A stretch of 64,000 nt of DNA, from positions 43,517 through 107,516 of the forward strand of contig JAYMGJ010000207.1 in NCBI GenBank assembly GCA_037178675.1, written 5' to 3'. Made by a program: the position numbers and the translations under genes. Positions 57,601-64,000 of the stretch are shown in pieces (the first letter of the stretch is position 1; every line of letters starts with the position of its first letter). This stretch comes from Scleroderma bovista. Its lineage: Eukaryota; Basidiomycota; Agaricomycetes; Boletales; Sclerodermataceae. The notes beneath the pieces were generated by a model. That model saw nothing but the letters and a program-made list of their open reading frames with translations. It did not search any database and had not been told where the DNA came from.

Positions 57601-58503
57601 CGCATTAGGTCCTATTGCCACAGGCCATATCCTGATCTAGTGTACTAGTGTGTCAGCCCACCAATATTACTTGGTGACAACCTCTCCATGAGCCACCAAT
57701 ATGGCATGGTGAAACACCTTACCATTAGCCCACTCGTATGACATGGGGATGCACCATGGCTGGGCCCTATCTCAGCTGGCCATGTAGCACGGCTGATTGT
57801 CAGCTTTGTCTGTCCGTGTTGTATGGGACAATGCAGGTGCATTATGTGGCTGATAGGCAGCTTGGCGACTTCTTGGTTCTTGGGACTTGCAGGCAGTGAA
57901 TTTGCATGGGTGCGAGCATGTTTTCGGAGATTATATCTCGCAGACATTTTTATATGTTGGGTTATAAGTGGCAAAGATGTTTAAAGAGTTAAATGAGATG
58001 CAGTGGCGTACCCTTGGTCGTACGGTGGATGATCAGTCCTCGTCGAGTTATCAGGAAGCGCAACCGTGGGGTTTAGAGGAGTGGAGAAGAGAGTAGAGTG
58101 TGGTCTAGGGTAAAAATATGTAACAGTTGACCAGTAGTTTGTACTATGGACAACAGCACACGAAGATCTTATGCTCGAATTACCAGACCAAATTCTGATA
58201 TTGAGAAAAGACCAAAGGGAACTCTTACATCGGGAGCGACTATTTATACAGTACTACGGGAGGATATGGAGTAGAGATATTGGATGGCGACATACGTCTA
58301 ATATATGCATGACACTCGGCCGACTGTGATGGCCTAAAGGTTCAGCCGTCACAATAGGTCTCTCCTTGGACAGTCAGCTTGGACAGTGCGTACTTCGTGC
58401 GTCGTGTGGGGTGGTTCAGGGAACTCCAGAGTTAAGATTGAGGTATTTCGGTGTCGAGGTCTTCGTAGTGGACCACATGAATGGACCTACTTCGACGTCG
58501 AGG
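57601..58503. other. No complete gene; possible orphan first exon
   Basis: On the minus strand at 57947 a frame begins MSARYNLRKHARTHAN, which looks like a genuine N-terminal exon, but no continuation was found. The rest of the stretch has no recognisable coding sequence. Confidence 0.35.
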
Positions 58504-58816
58504 TGGAGGGACTCACATATTACTATTCATAGGGAGCCAATGGTGCCAACTGTGACATGCGAGCTCTCTTGTTACATGGTTGTCCATTGGATAGTGGGTA
58601 TGGACGAGATACCCAAGTTCTTGGATGAATTCGTCGAGGTCCATCAGTACCATCGAAGAACAACTACGGAAGAAGCTTGGATCATCGGTAAGGATACTGC
58701 TGGCAGTCCGCGAATTATCTCGGCTTCTGCAACCCCATGCAAAGATGCTCTGGTCATTCGACATGTGGATGATCTCCAGCTAAAGCCAGTGAAATGCCTT
58801 CTTTCCTTCCCCATTT
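58504..58816 (-). pseudogene. HET-domain protein fragment interrupted by the Copia element
   Basis: Minus-strand reading: GEGKKAFHWL, stop, LEIIHMSNDQSIFAWG, then SILTDDPSFFRSC and VLMDLDEFIQEL. This matches the same HET-family segment seen at 26003-26720 (YGEGKKAF-R-QLEIIRMSNDQSIFAW type). A TAG replaces the expected Gln codon. The 5' part of the gene should continue beyond the Copia insertion, outside the window. Confidence 0.65.
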
Positions 58817-59123
58817 TGTGAGGTGAACTGGCGCAGCTCGACACTAGACAAGAGTCACAAATGACTCAGTACTTCTGTGCAAACAGAGACTTCATTTAAC
58901 TAACCTAGACAAGAGTCACAAATGACTACATAGGTCAGTATCATAGTAAATGAATGTGTAGAGTAGCCTTACCTCAGTACTTCTGTGCAAACAGAGACTG
59001 AGGTACGAAACGAAAGAAAAACATCCTATAAAGAACGACCGTGATTATGTAAGGAATGCTCGGCGTGTCCATACTAAGTATAAGGGAAAAAATGGTACTG
59101 TAGGGACCAGGAATTTCAACACA
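58817..59123 (-). repeat. 3' LTR of Copia element (307 bp, with 61-bp insertion)
   Basis: On the minus strand it starts TGTGTTGAAATTCC and ends CACCTCACA. Relative to the other LTR it carries an extra 61 bp (58867-58927) made of a second CAGTACTTCTGTGCAAACAG-type segment and a repeat of the GACAAGAGTCACAAATGACT segment. Everything else is identical. The stem-loop around CCTCAGT...ACTGAGG is retained. Confidence 0.92.
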
Positions 59124-59145
59124 CCCACTCGACGAGATAGTCCTT

Positions 59146-62100
59146 TTAAATAATCAAACCCATACCTTCTATAAAACGAATGTGTTTCTCTCGACTGAGA
59201 GGTTTCGTGAGTACGTCAGCAACCTGTTCCGCAGTCGGAAGGTACTCCAGAACAATTTCTCCCTCGTCTACCTTCTCCCTGATGTAATGATGACGAATTG
59301 CAATGTGCTTCGTCCGATCATGGAAAGTGGCATTCTTGGCAAGAGACATCGCCGACTGATTGTCAATTAATAGCTTGACAGGCGTGTGCGAGAGTGATGG
59401 CTCGATCTCCGAAAATAATAATTTTAGCCAGGTGGCTTCCTTCGCAGCGGCAGCAGCAGCCATATACTCAGCTTCCGTGCTCGAGAGAGCGACGGATGGT
59501 TGCTTCTTCGACGACCAGCTGATAGCAGCTCCGGCTGTAACAAAAGTGTAGCCAGAAATTGAGCGACGGTCATTGACATCGCCAGCCCAATCCGCATCGA
59601 CGTAGCCCAGTAGGGACATTTCCGACATCTTCCTGTAAATGAGACGGGTGTCCGTCGTGCCACGTAGGTAGCGGTAAACTCGTTTTAAAGCTGCAAAATG
59701 CGCCTGTCCAGGGCAAGCTGCGTGTTTGCTCAACGCACCCACTGCATATGCCAGGTCTGGACGCGTCGCCAGCATGGCGTACATGAGTCCACCGAGCGCG
59801 CTTTGATACGTCTTAGCGTCGACTTCAGGGACATCAATTTTGACGAGCTTCGCGTTGGTCTCAAGTGGGGTGGAGACGGATCGTCCATCCTTTAAGCCGA
59901 AACAATCTAGGATCGTCTCGACATAGCGGCGTTGAGACAGAGAAATGATCCCTTGTTGGCGGTCGCGAACAACCTCCATACCTAGGATCCAGCGGGCTTC
60001 GCCCAGATCCATTATTTCAAAGTGTTCGGACAGCTGCAATTTCAGGCGTTTGATGGCGTCGAGATTCTTTGAAAAAATCAGTTTATCATCCACATAGACG
60101 GCGACGATCAGTAGATCGCCGTCCTCATCCTTGTAGAATAGACTATGGTCTGCATTGCTGCGCGTGAATCCAAGGGACTCGAACGTCTTGCACAGCATGT
60201 CATACCATGCCTTTGAGGCCTGTTTGAGACCGTACAGGGCGCGGAGTAGACGCCAGACGACCTTTGGGTCATTGCGGAAACCAGGCGGTGGACGGAGATA
60301 AATCTCCTTGTCCAATTTGCCATTGAGGAAAGCCGCTTTGACGTCTATTTGATGGACTTCGAGATCATGTTGAGCTGCAAGTGCGAGAAGTGAGCGGATG
60401 GTTGTGAACTTTGTAACGGGAGCAAACGTGTCCGTATAATCGAGTCCTTCCACTTGTGTGTACCCCTTTGCGACGAGACGAGCCTTGTACTTGTCGATTT
60501 CACCGTTCGGCCCGCGCTTGATTTTAAAAACCCATTTTGAATCGATTATCTTGCGATCGGGCGGTGCTTCGACTTCCTGGTACAGGCCGATCTCTTTGAA
60601 AGTATTTAATTCGACTCCCATGGCGCCCAGCCATAGATCGGCGTCTGGACGACCGACGGCGTCGCTGTAGGTGAGTGGTTCACTGTCTAGAGGTGTTGCG
60701 GTGGCAGCGCGGCGAGCACTTTGCGTGAGCGCGTCACAGTGTGACTCGTCACAGTCCACCATATCTGCGCATGCGTCTGTCTCTCCTCCGTCGTCAACAC
60801 CCACAATGCGACGTGGTAAGTCGTCTGTCCTTTCTTCGTTAAGTTGAATTTCCTCTTCTAGGGTGTTCCTCTCGTAGGCGTTGACGAAGAAACGCTGATC
60901 GTCGTCGCGGATCGGCGCTTTCCGGGCGTGAGAAGACCTTCTCACCGCTGGAGTGGGGATTGGGACCGGATACGGCGACGGCGGGCCTAACGCTTGGCCT
61001 GAGCGTCCGTCTGAGGTACGTTCCAGTCGTTTGGTGTACCGTTGACCCTTACTAACCTGCCGTTTGACAGGAACTTCGACTCTTGCGAGTTGGCGGCTCA
61101 AAACACCATCTGGAGGCGATCCAGAGCGATCGGATGAAACGGGTGCGTGTATCAACGCATTTTCGATATCGCTGACCCTTTCTGAAGGTGTCCCGTCGAC
61201 GGATTCGCCATCCGAGTCCTCGTTGGCGCTGGCTGTCTCCCCATCCCCAACAGGTGAGTCTGGGATCGTTTGTATGGCCTCAGAAAGTGTTCCGACCGCT
61301 AACGGCTTTGTTCCTTCAACGTTTAGACACGGATCGTCGATCTTAACGCAAGAGGGGGCGTTGGCGCTCCCTTCATCGAAGACAACGTCCCTGGACTCAA
61401 AAATTCGTCCGCTCGGACGGTGCACGCACACATAGGCTTTGCGGTTCTCAGCGAAACCTAAGAAAGTGCATTGGACTGACTTGGCGTCGAGCTTCCGCCG
61501 CTTCTCGTCAGGTACGTGGACGTGTGCCTTGCACCCAAATATTCTCAAATGCGCGACTGACGGCCTGTTTCCAGTGAACGCTTCGTGCGGTGTCAACCCG
61601 TCGGTGATCGCGCGAGTAGGTACACGATTTAGGACGTGCGTAGCGTAGAGGATTGCATCCCCCCAGTAGGTGTTGGGGAGTCCAGCGTCGAACAGCATTG
61701 CACGAGCCATCTCGACAAGTGTGCGGTTCATCCGTTCGGAGACGCCGTTCTCCTGCGGTGTGTACGCATTCGTCATTTCATGATGGATTCCTTTCGACTT
61801 AAAGTAGTCTTGTAGTGCCGTGGATCCGTATTCTCCGCCTCCATCGCTGCGAAAATAATTCGCGTGTTCGCCTGTCTCTGCCTCCGCTCGCTCGAGGTAT
61901 TCTTTGGTGAGCTTAGGCACTTCGTTTTTTAACTTTATTAACTTGACAACGAGGCGATGCGAATGGCCGTCGATGAATGTAACAAAGTAACGGTAGCCTC
62001 TCCGCGCTGTTGTTTCCATGGGTCCACAGACGTCCGAGTACGTTCTGTGTAGTACCCTTGGACTTTCGACATTGGATTCGGAAGGAATCACAGCGTGGTG

Positions 62101-63693
62101 CTGTTTCCCCTCGAGACAAGGTACGCATTTATCTTCGTGCGTTTCCTTCGAGTCGCTGATAGTCATGCCGTCGACCATTCCTTTCTTTAGCAATTTCAAA
62201 ATTGACTGAACATTTACATGTCCAAGTCGACGGTGCCAGACATCAATGTCGGCTTCCGAAGATGTCTTTCGAGATGCGAGAGCTGAAAGGGGAAGTTCAG
62301 GGTCGAGAGAGGTCGAGGGACCATTAACTATGTAGGCCGTTTGGTCTTCGGGAGAAGGCATTGCAGCTAGCAGGTACAGCGAGTTCCGTTTGTAGCCCTT
62401 GCCCACCACCTGATTCCTGTCTAGGATTCGACAGGAGTCGCGGCCAAAGGTAACTTCAAGATTGAATTCAGCTAAATATGAGACGGAAAGGAGATTCCCA
62501 TCAAGATTGGGCACGTAGTAGACATCGCATATGACGGTGGTCGCTATGTGCCCACCATCCAATTTAAGGTTGATGTGGATACGTCCTATACCCACCGCCG
62601 GGATAGACGTTCCATTTCCAACAGTAACGGATTGGGGTGGTACAAGCCGACGATACGTCGTGAACCATTTGCGCTGGCATGACATATGGGCTGACGCGCC
62701 CGAGTCTATAATCCAGTCGCGAATGGTGGCTTTGTCCATCTGGTTGCGGGCCATGAACAGACGAAGGGGTGGAGGTGAGTCTCCGTCCACCTGTGCGACA
62801 CGAGCCGCTAACTCAGTCTTTTCCTCCTTAGGCTTTTCTTTCGACTTGTCCGTTCCGTCCTTCGCAGCTACATCGCGCTTTTTCTTATAGCAGACGTCTT
62901 CCGTATGGCCGTCCTTTGAGCAGGTGCAGGTGGCCTTCTTCTTCTGACTCTTTTTACCAGACTTGGCTTTTCCCTTGCCCTTTGTTTGGCTCGTCGCCTT
63001 TGCACTAAGGGCTGTCTGCCCAGGCGATTTCCGTGACCTCTCTTCGATGAGAACTTGGTTTATAACCATGTCCGTCGTGAGTTTGTCATCCGCGGCCATT
63101 AAAATGGTGCGGAGGGTCGAATAGGATGTCGGGAGGGATATTACCATAGCTATGGCTACGAGCGAGTCATCAAGTGGCTGGCCAATGGTTTTTAAGACAT
63201 TAGCCTTTTGCCGCATCAGATTCAACTGGGATTCCATGGCAGTGTCGTCCGAGAGTGTGCTCCGAAAGAGTTCGCTTATAAGGTACGCAATAGATTGTTT
63301 CCCGCGGCCTTCGTATCGCTCACTGAGCTTTTTCCAGACTTCGGCGGATGTCGTGGAATAAAGGACTCCGCTGAGGGGTTCGTCCTTCAGTGTGAGTGTT
63401 AGTTGGGCGTGAGCCTCTTTGTCCTTCGCGAGCCATTCCTCAAGTTCATCTGGCTGTGTGGCTGCGTCCGGTTTCGGATCTTCTCCGCTAACGACTGACC
63501 AAAGGTGTCGGACACCCAGGACTGTTTGGACACGAAATTTCCACATGTGAAAATTTGTCCCGTCATTGTCAAGAGAAGGGATGTCGTATAAACGACTCGA
63601 GCCAGATGTGGCCTTGTTCGACACTGTAGAAAGTGTGGTTGCAGACTTCGAGGATTTTCCAGCCGCGGAGGCTGAGGTACCGGGAGCGGACAT
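59146..63693 (-). CDS. Copia Gag-Pol polyprotein, 1515 aa
   Basis: Start 63693 (MSAPGTSASAAG). Domains in order: gag (DNDGTNFHMWKFRVQTVLG; residues about 40-220), a reduced zinc knuckle CTCSKDGHTEDVC (about 258-270), protease WIIDSGASAHMS (about 325), gag-pre-integrase zinc finger HRRLGH ... CVPCLEGKQH (about 485-530), integrase DDE (YSDVCGPME, YFRSDGGGEYG, NGVSERMNRTL), RT from KWVFKIKRGPNGEIDKYKAR to YVDDKLIFS (about 1050-1230), RNase H GYVDADWAGD ... SSTEAEYMAAA, ending FIEGMGLII. All catalytic motifs look intact and no stop or frameshift exists, so the element may still be able to transpose. Confidence 0.95.
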   Translation of the reverse strand: MSAPGTSASAAGKSSKSATTLSTVSNKATSGSSRLYDIPSLDNDGTNFHMWKFRVQTVLGVRHLWSVVSGEDPKPDAATQPDELEEWLAKDKEAHAQLTLTLKDEPLSGVLYSTTSAEVWKKLSERYEGRGKQSIAYLISELFRSTLSDDTAMESQLNLMRQKANVLKTIGQPLDDSLVAIAMVISLPTSYSTLRTILMAADDKLTTDMVINQVLIEERSRKSPGQTALSAKATSQTKGKGKAKSGKKSQKKKATCTCSKDGHTEDVCYKKKRDVAAKDGTDKSKEKPKEEKTELAARVAQVDGDSPPPLRLFMARNQMDKATIRDWIIDSGASAHMSCQRKWFTTYRRLVPPQSVTVGNGTSIPAVGIGRIHINLKLDGGHIATTVICDVYYVPNLDGNLLSVSYLAEFNLEVTFGRDSCRILDRNQVVGKGYKRNSLYLLAAMPSPEDQTAYIVNGPSTSLDPELPLSALASRKTSSEADIDVWHRRLGHVNVQSILKLLKKGMVDGMTISDSKETHEDKCVPCLEGKQHHAVIPSESNVESPRVLHRTYSDVCGPMETTARRGYRYFVTFIDGHSHRLVVKLIKLKNEVPKLTKEYLERAEAETGEHANYFRSDGGGEYGSTALQDYFKSKGIHHEMTNAYTPQENGVSERMNRTLVEMARAMLFDAGLPNTYWGDAILYATHVLNRVPTRAITDGLTPHEAFTGNRPSVAHLRIFGCKAHVHVPDEKRRKLDAKSVQCTFLGFAENRKAYVCVHRPSGRIFESRDVVFDEGSANAPSCVKIDDPCLNVEGTKPLAVGTLSEAIQTIPDSPVGDGETASANEDSDGESVDGTPSERVSDIENALIHAPVSSDRSGSPPDGVLSRQLARVEVPVKRQVSKGQRYTKRLERTSDGRSGQALGPPSPYPVPIPTPAVRRSSHARKAPIRDDDQRFFVNAYERNTLEEEIQLNEERTDDLPRRIVGVDDGGETDACADMVDCDESHCDALTQSARRAATATPLDSEPLTYSDAVGRPDADLWLGAMGVELNTFKEIGLYQEVEAPPDRKIIDSKWVFKIKRGPNGEIDKYKARLVAKGYTQVEGLDYTDTFAPVTKFTTIRSLLALAAQHDLEVHQIDVKAAFLNGKLDKEIYLRPPPGFRNDPKVVWRLLRALYGLKQASKAWYDMLCKTFESLGFTRSNADHSLFYKDEDGDLLIVAVYVDDKLIFSKNLDAIKRLKLQLSEHFEIMDLGEARWILGMEVVRDRQQGIISLSQRRYVETILDCFGLKDGRSVSTPLETNAKLVKIDVPEVDAKTYQSALGGLMYAMLATRPDLAYAVGALSKHAACPGQAHFAALKRVYRYLRGTTDTRLIYRKMSEMSLLGYVDADWAGDVNDRRSISGYTFVTAGAAISWSSKKQPSVALSSTEAEYMAAAAAAKEATWLKLLFSEIEPSLSHTPVKLLIDNQSAMSLAKNATFHDRTKHIAIRHHYIREKVDEGEIVLEYLPTAEQVADVLTKPLSREKHIRFIEGMGLII

Positions 63694-63738
63694 TGTGCGG
63701 GAGGTTGTAGTACTATATCGTCTAGTGTTGTAGGAGCT

Positions 63739-63753
63739 CGGGGCTCATAACCT
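63739..63753 (-). other. Primer-binding site, initiator tRNA-Met anticodon-loop type
   Basis: Just inside the 5' LTR the element strand reads AGGTTATGAGCCCC. GGTTATGAGCCC is complementary to the anticodon stem-loop of eukaryotic initiator tRNA-Met (GGGCTCATAACC), not to a tRNA 3' end. This is the half-tRNA priming known for Drosophila copia and Ty5-like elements. Confidence 0.65.
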
Positions 63754-63755
63754 TT

Positions 63756-64000
63756 TGTGAGGTGAACTGGCGCAGCTCGACACTAGACAAGAGTCACAAA
63801 TGACTACATAGGTCAGTATCATAGTAAATGAATGTGTAGAGTAGCCTTACCTCAGTACTTCTGTGCAAACAGAGACTGAGGTACGAAACGAAAGAAAAAC
63901 ATCCTATAAAGAACGACCGTGATTATGTAAGGAATGCTCGGCGTGTCCATACTAAGTATAAGGGAAAAAATGGTACTGTAGGGACCAGGAATTTCAACAC
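63756..64000 (-). repeat. 5' LTR of Copia element (partial, cut by window end)
   Basis: Matches 58817-59122 exactly apart from the 61-bp insertion that is absent here. Expected length 246 bp, so the true edge should be at 64001. Confidence 0.93.

Larger units (their letters stand above)
58817..64000 (-). mobile_element. Ty1/Copia LTR retrotransposon, intact and young
   Basis: One uninterrupted polyprotein (63693-59146) lies between two LTRs whose aligned parts are identical in the window. The minus-strand order is 5' LTR (63756 to just past 64000), primer-binding site, gag-PR-IN-RT-RNase H, purine-rich tract (GTCGAGTGGG before 59123), 3' LTR (59123-58817). The window stops about one base short of the 5' LTR edge. 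The element sits in a HET relic in the same orientation. Confidence 0.93.

Noticed and set aside
1..64000. tRNA or rRNA genes, CRISPR arrays, bacterial operon signals
   Set aside because: No cloverleaf with a proper T-arm was found, no regularly spaced repeats, and the window is fungal with introns.

Overview
The window is genomic DNA from a filamentous basidiomycete, almost certainly an Agaricomycete. Genes are split by many 47-65 bp introns with GT-AG ends. The gene families are typical of mushroom-forming fungi: DUF6533-type membrane proteins, a DUF6532 protein, a Plavaka-type transposase, HET-domain relics, a TET/JBP-like dioxygenase, and GEN1/XPG-like 'PIN' proteins next to tyrosine recombinases. 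The region is repeat-rich accessory DNA with few ordinary genes. All functions below come from reading translated motifs by eye; no database search was run.

Layout. 1-3966: 3' part of a Ty3/Gypsy element (gag, a candidate -1 frameshift site, pol) with a dead reverse transcriptase motif, cut off by a Copia-type solo LTR (4018-4347). 5212-8600: decayed PRP8 fragment with a foreign cyclin fragment inside it. 8658-13275 (+): a two-gene module, an XPG/GEN1-like nuclease followed by a tyrosine recombinase (YR). 14911-22920: three related DUF6533-type loci, two of them lying in an imperfect tandem segmental duplication. 24108-25299: an intact conserved hypothetical gene. 26003-26704: HET relic. 33376-28466 (-): second copy of the nuclease+YR module. 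35740-33837 (-): decayed CLF1 fragment. 36945-39508 (-): DUF6532 gene and a coiled-coil hypothetical gene. 39605-42658 (+): intact Plavaka-type transposase. 45557-44003 (-): isopenicillin-N-synthase-like 2OG-Fe(II) oxygenase. 47472-52639 (-): second Gypsy element with overlapping ORFs and stop codons. 53030-57600: long diverged direct repeats around a truncated TET/JBP-like dioxygenase and an uncharacterised gene. 58817-64000 (-): young, intact Ty1/Copia element inserted into a second HET relic.

The most unusual item is the nuclease+YR module. Two diverged copies keep the same gene order, spacing (about 205-225 bp) and, across all shared junctions, the same intron phases. By hand splicing, both nuclease genes and one YR gene are uninterrupted; the other YR gene differs by a single base in a G-run inside its HxxR catalytic motif. 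In one copy the nuclease has lost most of its metal-binding acidic residues while the ORF is kept. Fragments of two spliceosomal genes (PRP8 and CLF1) sit just upstream of the two modules, in the same orientation as the module. Together this suggests a Crypton-like mobile element that carries an XPG-family protein.
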